The translations under genes and the position numbers were made by a program. The notes under the pieces are model-generated. The model was not told where the DNA came from and did no database searches. It saw only the letters and a program-made list of their open reading frames with translations. Positions 12,297-23,542 of a stretch of DNA of 64,000 nucleotides are shown piece by piece (the first letter of the stretch is position 1; every line of letters starts with the position of its first letter). This DNA comes from Collybiopsis luxurians FD-317 M1 (lineage: Eukaryota; Basidiomycota; Agaricomycetes; Agaricales; Omphalotaceae), in contig KN834771.1 in NCBI GenBank assembly GCA_000827265.1, positions 526,497 through 590,496 on the forward strand, given 5' to 3'.

Positions 12297-13589
12297 TTAA
12301 TTTGCAGTGGCAGAAGTATACATATTAAGCGTGCTAGAATGACAACTCGTTTTGACTAGTGATACTGGCGACTTCTTCGCATGAATGAGCATTATGATTC
12401 CTGGCGGATACCATGCCTATGAATTAAATGAGTATATGTAAATTTAGATTGCCAGCTCTGTGAACTTACATAAAGAACAAAGGACAGGCTCGAGATGGCA
12501 TAGTATGCCTCCGAATATGGCAATGATAGTGTATCGACAGCATCGTACGAGATGATCAAGGAGAGAATGAGGGAAAGCACCTGTACGGCGCAGAATACAC
12601 CTCCAGACTCGATGAAGAGAAGCAGGATTTTCATGACATGGCTTTTCCTCTGGATTGAGGATTCTTTCATCATTTCGTAGTGTGCTCTAATATTTGTCAT
12701 GGAATGAATCATGTAAGTAGTTCTGCTTTAGCATGGGAATTGAGAGACATACCGGGCTTTCCAAGCAATGAGACCTGTTGCAACAAAATTGATCACGATG
12801 GAAATCCCATTCGAAAGCCAGTCCAATGTTGGGAAGGCCTTTAAAACCAACTGTGCCTCGATGACGTCCCAGATACAATCCGCAATACTAACCACTACAT
12901 AGCGACTCCGAGTCAGCGTATCAAATGCAGAATTAATAGACAATGGACTTACAGATATTTGTCACCATTAGGATGATCAGGACCCATCTCCAAATCTTGT
13001 TATCTTGTAGAAGAACCCATGCCCTCCAAACAACGCAGAAGTCGCCTATTACTATCTGGTACATCGTGAATTGAAGATTAGATATTTCAATTGAATCGAA
13101 AGCTGCGACGGGAATACGAACAGTGATTTTCGTGGGCCACCCAATCATATCATTCAGGACCAATAGCATCGAGTAATCATCGAAGAATGGCTTTTTGGTG
13201 GAGGTAATAAAACCTTGGCGAACCATATACAATGTGAACGCCCCATTATATATGAAAACCCAGATGAAACAGACAAGGATAAGGATACAGCAAATCATTT
13301 GCACAGTTCTTGCGTCTTTCCATGGCCTCAGACTGTAGGGAGGTCATGAATGAATACAGCGCAGGTTATGCCCTCCCAGCATGAATGGTACACACGGTAA
13401 AAATTTAATAGCAATGACTGTTCCTAATAATAATATTCCTGCGTTGATTTGTAGTATTTAATGGACTGAAAACAAATAATATGGATGGAGACACATACCA
13501 AATCCTGCTGATGTTACTATTAGCCCAATGACATTCTCCGCCGTATTCTGTGCATTGATCAACAGCTCATGTTCATCGTTGGGAGTCAT
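12297..13589 (-). CDS. Basidiomycete 7-TM integral membrane protein (copy B, intact)
   Basis: Seven minus-strand exons join in frame into 306 aa: 13589-13499, 13438-13396, 13332-12953, 12894-12753, 12686-12581, 12508-12470 and 12416-12297. About seven hydrophobic helices are seen. Family landmarks I recognise are Q-I-V-I-G-D-F-C-V-V-W-R-A-W, then S-N-G-I-S-I-V-I-N-F-V-A-T-G-L-I-A-W-K, a K-I-L-L-L-F-I-E-S-G helix and W-Y-P-P-G-I-I-M-L-I near the C-terminus. The family is abundant in Agaricomycetes and has no established function that I know of. A truncated sister lies at 1-1013 and a decayed one at about 14510-15710, so this is the only intact member in view. A further intron inside the 380-nt third exon is possible. 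Confidence 0.78.
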
Positions 13590-14509
13590 GGGAAGGAGCA
13601 AGAGGAACGGAGTCGTGAAAACGAGTGTTTATATTCCGGATAGTTCGGATTCCATGTCTTATCTAAACACTTAATTTCATCAGACCCATCCGAAATGGCT
13701 AGCTCCGGGTTTGATCGTAAAGCAGCAGACATTGACGTTGACTCACGATTAAGATGTCTGATGATGTCTCAGTAGTCGCTGGAGCATCCACAGAGCAGCT
13801 TTAAAGTTCTGCGGGTAGCTGCAGGAGAAGAGGGATAGCTTTCCGGACCTGGAGGCTGGAGAGAACTCAGAATAAAGGACGGAGTCAATATAATCAGACA
13901 TGTGAGTTGTGTTCATTCCAACCGCAACTTACAGGTCATAGACAGAACTCAAAATTGAACCGAATAGATACGTAGCGGAGCGAAATGTCGAAGTAGCCGA
14001 TGGTCAAAGCGGTGGTCGTAGAGTGGGTGTTCAGTGCAGTCGGACCCAACTACGTAAAACCGCGGCTGGCACTATTCTCCTTTCATCGTTCAAGCGAATT
14101 TAAATGTCAGCTGTTTTGCGGTTTTGATTAGTGACTTGGAATCCTTAACGACCAGATGATGCTGACGAAACAAGAATGTGTAATTCTGAAGGTGAAAATG
14201 GCCTGCTCAAGAGTTTGTGGAAAACTGAGACAGTTCATGATGAGGTTGGTGTATCGTACAATGTAAGAACAAAATTGAGGAAATAAATCCAAAAGTAAAA
14301 GCAGAGCATGTCAAAGAAAAATGACCGGGGAAGGAGGCAATTAAGACAGAGAAGCACAATTATAAGGATCAGCGAAAGGGACCAAGAAAGACAGGGTTAA
14401 GAAGGGAAGATAGTGTTCTGATACAGTAGATAAAGTGCTAACACAACATGAAAATAATGGGCTCTAGACTTAATTTAATTTGAAGAAGCCAAAGTACAGG
14501 TGTTCAAAC
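13590..14509. promoter_or_regulatory. Upstream region of the intact 7-TM gene
   Basis: About 0.9 kb without coding features. It should contain the promoter of the minus-strand gene starting at 13589; no specific element can be named. Confidence 0.35.
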
Positions 14510-15710
14510 TCATCTTAACTAGTGCCACTGGCGACTCATGAACATGAATGAGCATTATTACTTCTGGCAGATGTCATGCCTGCGAATTAATTTAGTGAAT
14601 ACTCCAGTTCGTTGAACTTGCATAAAGAACAAAAGGCGAGTTCGAGATGGCATAGCACACTCCTGCGAATGACAATGATGTTGTCACGTATGAAAGGATC
14701 AGGGTGAGAACAAGGGCAAGAACCTATATGGAGCAGAAAACACCTCCGGACTCGAGGAAGAGGAGCAATTTTTCAAGGATGTGGATTTTCCTTTGCATCA
14801 AGGTTTCTTTCATCATTGAGTAGTGCATTCTGTTCCATAAGCTAATTCTAATCCAATGATCAGGTACGTGGCATGAGAGACATACCTTACTTTCCAAGCA
14901 ATAAGACCTGTTGCAACAAGCCGGGTCCCAATTGAAATTCCATACGAAAGCCAGTCCATGGCCTAATATGGTTTTAGGTGCAACTGTATTTGAAGGTCAT
15001 CCCAGACAGAGTCTGCAACACTGACAACGGCAGAGTAACTCAGGATACAAAAATTAATCCTGACCTACAATAGACCTTCTACAGATATTCATTACCATTA
15101 AGGTGGTCAGAATCTGTCTGCAAATCTTAATACCCTGCAAAAGGACCCATGCCCTCCAAATGACACAAAAATCACATAATATCATTACAGATTGAATGTA
15201 AATTTGAATCAAAAGGAAAGACAAATGCATACAATAATTTTTGTTAGCCACATGATCATTTCATTCAAGACCACTAGCATCGAGTAATCATCAAAGAGTG
15301 GCCTGATTGTTGAGATGATGAAGCCTTGGTGAGTCATGTATAAGGGGAACATTTAATGCTTTACCCAGATGAGATGGCACAAGAGAATAAAGATCATACA
15401 GAAAATCCTCTGCATACTGCTTGTGTCTTTCCAGGAACTTTGACTTGGGGGGATAAGAATGAGCATTGCACTATTATACCTTTACAGTATTGATAGTAGA
15501 GCACACAGTAAAAATTTGATAACAAAGAACATTCCTAGAAGGGAAGTTCCTGTGTTGCTAGTTGAATGTAGTTTCAATAAGCTGGGGACCCGGAAGAGAG
15601 GGACAAGTGCATACCGAGCCATATTGCTGTTAGAATGAGCGCAATGACATCCACAACTGTATTTGTGTATGGTTAAAGATTTCTTGCTTATCTTCAGGAG
15701 TCATCATGGG
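14510..15710 (-). pseudogene. Decayed third copy (copy C) of the 7-TM membrane protein gene
   Basis: Aligns in order with the intact gene at 12297-13589: last-exon remnant at about 14520-14580, the I-E-S-G exon near 14700-14825, the W-L-S-x-G exon near 14885-15030, the G-D-x-x-V-I-W-R-A-W exon near 15090-15200 and a first-exon remnant whose ATG region is near 15700. Small deletions and substitutions introduce stops; for example the sequence replacing the A-F-P-T-L-D-W segment (about 14960-14985) carries an in-frame TAA. Divergence from the intact copy is much greater than that of copy A, so this is the older duplicate. Confidence 0.75.
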
Positions 15711-17588
15711 AGGAAGTGAGAGAGCTGAAGTAGAAAAGTGTTAGTATATATGATCTAGATTGAACTTCCTCGAGATCTATAGAAGTACCTAGTTTGAGCT
15801 GTGCTTCATATCTGATCATATAGTAGATTTTAGAGCGGTACAAAAAGTTTTGCCCCTTCAAGTTACCAACCGCTATTTATTTACATTTGTCATTTGATCT
15901 GAAATCTATATTGAGCCTCACCTTGTCTCACTTGTACACACGTTTCACAAAAATGAACTGTTATTTGGCGCCTTTGAGAAGTTAGATGAGTGGCTTGTGA
16001 AGTGAAGGCTCTGGGATTGCTTCGAGAAACAACAACATAACATGGTGCATTGGTCAATGATCAATATAAAATCACGGACCAAGTGAATGGATCCACGGCC
16101 TTATGATAGGCAACTTCCAAATTTCGCACAAATGGCAGTCATGCAGCAGCACAACTAGGTTTCATATGAGGCTTTTCAGAAATCTGGCATTCAGATCTTG
16201 GACCGTGCCGTGTAACATACTTCCTTCCTTCCTTCCTTCCAGTGAAGCACATGGTCTGGATTAAAACCGGTGCATTGGCCAATGCTTTTCCTTTGCTCTT
16301 GTCCAGTATTTCAGAAGTATAAAAGTGGGGAAGACAACAGCACCCTTTCCAGTATCCTATCCCATCCTATCCTGGAAATAATAAACTTGACAGGATTATC
16401 TCCCAATGCAGCTAAGCCGAACAGGAGCCGATGTCAAAGATCTGTGTTCAGAGGTTCATTAATGGCTCCGCACTGGAAAATTCTTGTAATGGTATGGGCC
16501 ATATAGGGTACAACCACACCGGCTGGGCAGGGGCTCAATATTTTTGCTTGCCACGACCATCACGAACAGGTCAAGAGCTGAGCAAAGGCTGGATAATAAC
16601 TTTTTCCAAAGGTGCGGAATAAACTTCCCCAGCCTTTATCATCATAGAACTTGGCGCGTCGCCTTAGGAAAGGACCAAATTGCCAAGTTCGAGTTTTTCG
16701 GCGAACCCACCATACTCATTGTTCGCATCAATAACGATCTTGCGAAGGGACGTGTGAAAATGTTTTTACATTTGTTCTCGCTTTGATGCAAGGTGACATA
16801 GTTTCTTGGCGAGACATTGAGAGTTACAATTGGCTACGAAAACGATTATGAGTCAGTAAATTGGCAAGCTCGAGGTTGCCGGTGGGAGCAACTACAGTCG
16901 TTTCAGGAAAATATGCGCTTATAAACTGCATTACAGTATTGAATCCTTTGCGGCCAACTCGAAGTTCACCCAGAGTCTACCATTTGTTACAGTGAATTTG
17001 CCAAGCCAGTAATAGCCCAAAGGTTGAACGTAATACCAAGAGTAAGTACTTCAGATCAGAATTTTACAGCGCAGTCACTGTAATTGAAATTCTTCTCGGT
17101 ATCTAAATTTCGTCCTGCTGCATAAGACTCCTCATGATCATTTCATTTCGTTTCATTCACCTTAAGCGAATCTTGTCGTCACAAGAGAGTTTCGGTAATG
17201 AAGGACTGCGCCTTCGCACAAGGAACACGGAGAGATCCAGCATCCATCCCACGTCTCAGCAAGATGTTTGGTTTCTGATGTTTCACTGCCCAAGCGCACT
17301 AATAGCCTTTGGCATGAATAGACTTCTCGGAGCGCATAGTTAGGAAAGAACACTCATTGTATGTCATCACCGAATTCAAGAATTAATACTTTCACATTGA
17401 TTAACAAGCACGGGATTATTCATCTTCAATCGCTGTGGTCGGATTTCTTGTCCTGGTTATCGTGGAAAATGAACTTCCAAGTTTGCAATCATTATGAATG
17501 CATTGCCGACCACGGCGGCGGATTCACACTTTCTAAAATCCAGCTTTAGTAGCAAAATGAAGCGGAAAGATCTCATAGGTTATCATCA
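15711..17588. other. 1.9-kb gene-poor interval
   Basis: No gene supported. Several short open frames overlap on both strands without recognisable motifs. The only simple repeat is the tetranucleotide run annotated separately. The distal part should include the promoter of the first OYE copy. Confidence 0.45.
16221..16240. repeat. (TTCC)5 microsatellite
   Basis: Five perfect tandem TTCC units. Potentially length-polymorphic; no gene overlaps it. Confidence 0.9.
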
Positions 17589-18931
17589 ATGGTGATTGCC
17601 CCTCCCCCTGCTCAAACAGCATCCGGAGTAGCCCTTCTTCAGCCCGCTCACGTGGGTTACATGACTCTCAAGCACCGTGTGGTTCTGGCACCTCTCACTC
17701 GTATGCGTGCTGATAAAGCACACGTCCTGCATCCTATCGTGAAAGAGTATTATAGTCAGCAAGCGAGTATACCCGGAACCTTCCTCATTGCCGAAGCAAC
17801 TCTTATCAGTCACCAAGCTGGAGGGTATGCTCACGTCCCCGGTATCTGGAGCAACGAACAGATTTCGAGATGGAAAGAGGTTAGTACCAACTTTGAAAGA
17901 TTAGAGTAATATTCATCCCCTGAACTATCGTTTTGAATCATAGATTACTCAAGCAATCCATTCCAAAGGCTCCTTCGTCTATCTTCAACTATGGGCTCAG
18001 GGCTGTACTGCCGCGCCACGTAAGCATATTCAGCCTGAATTGCTCCGTCGTCTAGTAGACAACGTGGAGCCCAACTTTCCTTATGATTTCGTATCTGCAT
18101 CTGACATTCCAATCAACCCAGATGACCCACAAAAGCCTCGTCCCCTCACCATAGATGAAATCAAAGAATATTACAAATGGTACGCCACCGCGGCCAAAAA
18201 CGCCGTTGAAGGTGCTGGATTCGACGGAGTAGATATTCATGGGGCAAGTGGGTATTTAGTCGATCAGTTTTTTCAGGATATGAGCAATAGTCGCATGGAT
18301 GAGTACAGAGGGAGTGTGGAGAACAGGGCCAGGTTTGGTTTAGAGGTAGTCGATGCTGTGCTAAAAGCCGTCGGTCCAGAAAAGACAGCGATAAGAATCA
18401 GTCCGTGGTTCTTTCCAGGGTATGGAATCCTGTCTTAATTGTTTGAATGAATCTAACAGTGGAATTTTATCGGAAAGGAATGAGAATGAAAGACCCAAAG
18501 CCAACTTTCTCCTACTTTGTGCAGGAGCTAAAAAAGGCACACCCTCGACTTTGTCTTAGACATCAAGGAGAACTTACCCGATGGAGAAGACAATGATTTC
18601 ATTCGCGAAATCTGGACTCAGGAAGGGAATTCGAGATGGTTGATCAGTGCGGGCGGCTATAGTCGCGATATCGCGATTCAAACAGTTGAGCAGAAGGGTG
18701 GGCTAGTTGCTTTTGGGCGAGCATTCCTTGCAAATGCGAATATTCTACTAGTAACAACGTCGTCAGATTCTTCTCCCACTAAGCTTCATATTACAGCCCG
18801 ACCTTCCGATCCGGTTAGAGCAAAACATTCCGCTCAATAAGGGAGATCAGAATACATATTATGTCCCGAATGGAAATGGGACCGAGGGATACACAGATTA
18901 TTCTTTTGCGGCCAATGAGGAGAGTCCATAA
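17589..18931 (+). pseudogene. Old Yellow Enzyme copy 1, disrupted
   Basis: Strongly similar to the intact copy at 19278-20691, with the same intron positions. The TIM-barrel start (LKHRVVLAPLTRMRA), the L-Q-L-W segment and the central barrel are recognisable. Three lesions stand out. A 2-bp deletion next to the second intron donor (about 18410-18421) shifts the frame. About 30 bp are missing near 18545-18570, removing the YLHLVEPR-equivalent motif and again breaking the frame. The last intron donor is GC instead of GT (about 18740). Two conserved residues are also altered: the active-site pair H-x-x-N reads H-G-A-S (about 18239-18250), and the Y-G-G-S motif reads Y-R-G-S. The parent enzyme would be an FMN-dependent NAD(P)H ene-reductase; this copy is unlikely to be active. 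Confidence 0.82.
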
Positions 18932-19277
18932 TGCAAGAAATGAACGTAGGTGGTCGGTTTTTGGGCAGCTAGAACTTGTTCCTTTACCAAGACATTTCAG
19001 ACTTAGACTGGGTACCATTCACAATTCGGGGACGATAAACGGCGTATTCGGAGAGATGAGTATTTTCGGTTGAGATTAGTAACTTGGTTGATCAGCTATC
19101 ATTGTGGACTTAGTGAACGCCGTAAATTAATTACTTTGATCATATTCGGCTGATTTTTCCAGTAAAAGACGTTAGTAATGTGTAGCAGTGGTTGGTGCGG
19201 CCTGAAACTTGGACTCCAGTAGAAAAGCAGAGGGAATTTAGATCTTGTAGGTTGTTCAGAGATTTTCCACCACTTCA
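18932..19277. promoter_or_regulatory. Spacer upstream of the intact OYE gene
   Basis: About 350 bp between the OYE copies. It presumably holds the promoter of copy 2; no defined element seen. Confidence 0.4.
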
Positions 19278-20691
19278 ATGGTTACTACTCCTACTTCCGC
19301 TCAAACACCATCCAGAGCAGCGCTCTTTCAACCTGCTCAAGTGGGTTTCATGACCCTCAAGCACCGGGTTGTTTTGGCACCTCTCACCCGTATGCGTGCT
19401 GATACAGAGCACGTTCCGCATCCAATCGTCAAAGAGTATTATTCTCAGCGAGCGAGCGTCCCCGGGTCTCTTCTTATTGCCGAAGCAACTCTCATCAGCC
19501 ATCAGGCCGGAGGATATGCTCACGTCCCAGGCATCTGGACTAACGAGCAGATTTCAAGATGGAAAGAGGTTAGTGTGCCGCGGTATCCATGTGTGATTGG
19601 ACTTTTTTGTTTGACGGCCCTATTCTGAATCACAGATCACCCAAGCAATCCATTCGAAAGGCTCCTTCGTCTATCTTCAACTTTGGGCATTGGGCCGTAC
19701 TGCCACACCGCAAAAGCATATTCTGCCTGAAATCCATTACCGTCTAGCAAACACGGAACCCAACTTTCCTTTTGATTTTGTATCCGCATCTGACATCTCA
19801 ATCAGTCCCGACGATCCACAAAAGCCTCGTCCCCTTACTATAGATGAAATTAAGGAATATCCCAAATGGTATGCTACCGCGGCCAAAAATGCCATCGATC
19901 ACGCTGGTTTCGATGGAGTGGAGATTCATGGGGCGAATGGATATTTGATTGATCAATTTTTGCAGGACGTGAGCAATAATCGCACGGATGCGTATGGAGG
20001 GAGCGTGGAGAACAGGGCGAGGTTTGGCTTGGAGGTGGTCGATGCTGTGGTTCAAGCTGTTGGCCCGGAGAGAACAGCAATTAGGATCAGTCCATGGGCT
20101 TCTTTTCAAGGTATGGAAACTTGTGTTGATTTTTCCGAGTGAATTTGACAGTGGAATTTTATTGGGAAGGAATGAGAATGAAAGACCCAAAGCCAACGTT
20201 CCGCTATTTTGTGCAAGAGCTTCAGAAGGCGCATCCCAATCTTTCTTACTTACATCTCGTTGAGCCTCGCGTAGATGGCTACTACATAGTAGATGAGTTA
20301 CCCGAGGGGGAGGATAATGACTTCATTCGCGAAATTTGGACTCAGGAAGGGAATTCGAGGTGGTTGATCAGTGCGGGAGGATATAATCGCGATACTGCAA
20401 TTCAGGCGGTAGAACTGAAGGGAGGCTTAGTTGCCTTTGGGCGCGCATTCCTTGCAAACGTGAGTTCTACCTAGTAACGCCGTCCTTCCTATCCCGTTGA
20501 GTCTCGTATTACAGCCCGATCTCCCGCTCCGATTAGAAAGTAACATACCGCTCAATAAGGGCGATCGTAACACATATTATATCCCAGACGGAAGTGGGCC
20601 TGAGGGATACACAGATTATCCTTCTGCGCCCAAAGAGAAGTCCAAGATACAAGAATTGAACGCAACGGTTGTAGAATCGAAATATGATTAA
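19278..20691 (+). CDS. Old Yellow Enzyme family NADPH:flavin oxidoreductase (ene-reductase), intact
   Basis: Four exons, 19278-19568, 19636-20110, 20170-20459 and 20515-20691, join in frame into 410 aa. It is an FMN-binding TIM barrel: LKHRVVLAPLTRMRA near the N-terminus, the L-Q-L-W strand, and the substrate-carbonyl pair H195/N198 with Tyr200 in EIHGANGYLIDQF. The diagnostic D-A-Y-G-G-S-V-E-N-R-A-R-F follows, then YLHLVEPR, W-L-I-S-A-G-G-Y and G-R-A-F-L-A-N-P-D-L-P near the C-terminus. Length is slightly above the usual 370-400 aa. Such enzymes reduce activated C=C bonds of enones with NAD(P)H, in detoxification or in secondary metabolism. It lies directly upstream of a methyltransferase array on the same strand, which is suggestive of shared use but not proof. 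The native substrate is unknown. Confidence 0.93.
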
Positions 20692-20876
20692 GATCTTGTT
20701 TCCGGTGTTCTTGATTAAGAATGTAGAGTACTGTATCATAATGAAGCTGTCTTCCCAATATACCCCGTAGACAGAGCGCCCGCGTGATGGACTTCTTTGA
20801 GCCTTCTTCCCAGCGCAATTGAAAAAAAATTAAGGTGGCGCTCCGGAATCTGACGTGGCAAATGTCACAGCAAACC

Positions 20877-20883
20877 TATAAAT
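20877..20883 (+). promoter_or_regulatory. TATA-like box of methyltransferase 1
   Basis: TATAAAT about 38 bp before the ATG at 20921. All six methyltransferase copies carry an equivalent box at a similar spacing. Confidence 0.55.
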
Positions 20884-20920
20884 TCTGTGCTCGATAAACA
20901 CATTCTTCTTTCCATGATTC

Positions 20921-21874
20921 ATGGACGAGCTTGACCATCAGAGATTCTATGCCTCGGAGCAGTATCTCCTCCCTGCCGATGAGGTAGAGACTTTGAGGTT
21001 TGTTCACGGCCTTTATCAATCGAACACTTGACTAATCGCGATTATCAAGGCTGAATGCACAACACCGAATGGCTGTCAAGGCGTTCGAGGGCAAACTTTC
21101 CCTAGCTCCACTAAACTTCAAGTCTGGTGATCGTATACTCGAGAGTGCAGCAGGAACCGGTACGGAGTTCTCTTCCCCACGCTTAAAAGCTTGCTAAACA
21201 ACTCAGGCATATGGGCTCTTGAGTTCTTTGAACAGAACAGGAACCAAGGGGTTCTTCTTGACATAGAATGCATTGATATTTCGGATAGGCAGTTTCCCCG
21301 GAACTATCCCTCAAACGTCCACCTCTCTATCCACTCAGTGACAGAGCTGCCGATTGAGTGGAATGGTACTTTTTCATATGCCCATCAGCGACTTTTGGTA
21401 TCGGCATTAAATGACACTCTCTGGCGCAAAGCAATCAGTGAGTTATTCAGAGTGCTCACGCCTGGGGGATGGGTGGAACTAGTTGAGATCGAGGGAGAAG
21501 ACCTTCACTACGACATCGGTCCATTTTCGACAAAGCTGCAAGCCATCTTCCGGAATGTGTATGTAAACAATGGGCACTCCGGCGCTCTGGCCGCATATCT
21601 TCCACCCCTGTTGAAAGAAACCGGTTTCGTGGACGTTCAGCTCGAATCTAGACGATTGCTGGTAGGAAAATCAGGGGAGAATGGATATCGGAGTGATGAG
21701 CTTGGGAAATTTTTCAGTGGCTTGAAGCGAAATGTTTTGAATGGGGCTGGTTTTGGCTTCGTTCAAACGGGAGAAGAATATGAGGAAATCGTGCAGGGAT
21801 CTGTGTCGGAATGGGACGCGAATTCCGACAAAGCGTGGGTAGCCATTTATACAATTCTGGCTAGGAAACCGTAA
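20921..21874 (+). CDS. SAM-dependent methyltransferase 1 of a tandem array
   Basis: Exons 20921-20997, 21050-21159 and 21207-21874 (77, 110 and 668 nt) give 284 aa. This is a class I Rossmann fold. The glycine-rich SAM loop is ESAAGTG (residues 57-63). The acidic segment is D-I-E-C-I-D-I-S-D-R-Q-F-P (81-93). F-S-Y-A-H-Q-R-L-L (118-126) and F-R-V-L-T-P-G-G-W (143-151) follow. The D-I-S-x-x-Q-F-P and H-Q-R-L combination is typical of fungal LaeA/UMTA-type methyltransferases, which act in secondary metabolism or its regulation. Substrate is unknown. It is the most divergent of the six copies (for example L-L-V-G-K-S-G-E-N-G-Y in the C-terminal third). It begins 229 bp after the intact OYE gene. 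Confidence 0.9.
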
Positions 21875-22043
21875 TCAGTAAAGAACTTTGATAGCCTAGA
21901 GGCATAACGGGCGGCGGCAACTTTGCGGCACATAGCGGCTTATCCGCTGTTCAAGCCATCACAAGCCGAATATCGGCCGTGGGACACGGTCCATTTGAAG
22001 TTCATCTCACACTCGTGTGGAAGGAAACTTGCCTCAGCCAGGG

Positions 22044-22051
22044 TATAAATA
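22044..22051 (+). promoter_or_regulatory. TATA box of methyltransferase 2
   Basis: TATAAATA 34 bp upstream of the ATG at 22085, in the position conserved across the array. Confidence 0.6.
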
Positions 22052-22084
22052 GTGGCGGTAGTGATCTACAGCCTCTCATGAACC

Positions 22085-23048
22085 ATGGATGAACTTACAC
22101 CTGGGAGATATTACGCTTCGGAGCAGTATCTCCTTCCTGCCGACGAGGCTGAAACTGCAAGGTCAGTTCGCAATCTTGATCAAGTGAAGAGTCTGCCTGA
22201 TTTTAATGATCAAGGCTGGGTTTACAGCACAGAGTTTTCAGCAAATCATTCGAGAATAGAATCTCGCTAGCACCTTTAAACCTGCAATCAGGTGGTCGTG
22301 TACTTGAGAGTGCAGCGGGAACCGGTACATGTTATTCACCTTCGTAGTAAACAACTTCCTACTGAGTTCACATAATGCAGGCATATGGGCACTCGAGTTC
22401 TTCAAAGAGAGCAGTAAAAATGGCATCGTATTGGATATGGAATGCATCGATATCTCGGATAAGCAGTTTCCCCAGAAATTCCCTCCGAATGTTCATTTTT
22501 CCGTCCGCTCAGTGATAGACCTACCAGCAGAGTGGAATTCGAACTTTTCCTATGTCCACCAGCGGCTTCTGGTTCTCGCACTCGATGATTCTCTGTGGCG
22601 CAAAGTCATCAGCGAATTTTTCAGAGTACTCCTACCAGGTGGGTGGCTCGAGTTGGTGGAAATCGATACAAGCTGCTATCGAGACTATGTCGGCCCATGC
22701 ACGAACAGCCTGCAGTCATTGGCCCTTTCTATGTTTGCAGAGAAAGGAATCATCGTAGATATGGCGAACTATTTCCCTCCTCTTTTGGAGGAAACAGGTT
22801 TTGTAGATGTTCGATGTGAGGTCCGTCGGGTGCGCATAGGACAATCGGGAGAGAATGGATATCGGAGTGACGAAATTGGAAATTTTTTCAGAGGGTTGAA
22901 ACGAGATGTAGTGAACGGAGGTGGTTATGGCATTGTTCGAACAGAAGAGGATTATGAAGAGCTCCTGAAGGGATGCGAACTAGAATGGAATATCCACTCG
23001 GACGAGGCCTATGTGTATCATTATGCATTTTTGGCCAGGAAACCTTGA
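22085..23048 (+). CDS. SAM-dependent methyltransferase 2 of a tandem array
   Basis: Exons 22085-22161, 22215-22324 and 22381-23048 have the same three lengths as copy 1 and give 284 aa with no interruptions. The SAM loop ESAAGTG, the segment C-I-D-I-S-D-K-Q-F-P, V-H-Q-R-L-L and F-R-V-L-L-P-G-G-W are all intact. A distinctive stretch, E-I-D-T-S-C-Y-R-D-Y-V-G-P, is shared only with the dead copy 6, so those two form a subgroup. The protein is expected to be soluble. Spacing to copy 1 is 210 bp, so each gene has its own short promoter. Confidence 0.9.
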
Positions 23049-23359
23049 CTGTAATATATATTCCTGGTACATGTGTAGTCGACCCAGATGTAAGCAACAT
23101 TGACATTTTTGTCCAGGTCCGAAGACTATCGGAGCTTCACAGCGCATAAGCAAGTCCTTCGATAGGCGACGAGACTGAGCCACAAACTAAAAACCTGCGT
23201 TTCATGTGTTCAGAGACTTTGCCTCCATGCACTTCATGACGCATTTGTTGAGGTGTACGACTGGGTTTGAATTTGAGCACTGTCCTTTAGTTGTGCTGGG
23301 GAACGTGTTCCTAATTTTGGTGGAGTTCTGATGTGTTGATGGAATCATAAGTAAAGCGT

Positions 23360-23490
23360 TGCCGACCGCATGTGGCCTGCGATCCAGAGAAGCAATGCGA
23401 ATTCCACGGACTATCTTGCGAGACGGTCAAGTGAAACTTGCAGCCGTGTGTTGGCCGACCCCAGCAAGCCCCAGTGCGGGGAGGAGTGAA
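23360..23490 (+). repeat. Promoter-region repeat, unit 1
   Basis: About 130 bp (from 'ttgccgaccgcatg' to 'agtgcggggaggag') is repeated almost identically at 25292-25422, upstream of methyltransferase 4. It lies immediately before the TATA box of copy 3, so the duplication unit carried its promoter. Confidence 0.8.
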
Positions 23491-23497
23491 TTATCCC

Positions 23498-23505
23498 TAT
23501 AAATA
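23498..23505 (+). promoter_or_regulatory. TATA box of methyltransferase 3
   Basis: TATAAATA 38 bp upstream of the ATG at 23543, within 'ttatccctataaatact', which recurs as 'ttatccctatatatact' before copy 4. Confidence 0.6.
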
Positions 23506-23542
23506 CTACTCTATGGTCGTGAACTGTCCCTGTTCATGAAAC

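Noticed and set aside
16221..16240. (TTCC)5 as part of a CRISPR-like or regulatory array
   Set aside because: A plain microsatellite without spacers; the window is eukaryotic and no CRISPR features exist.
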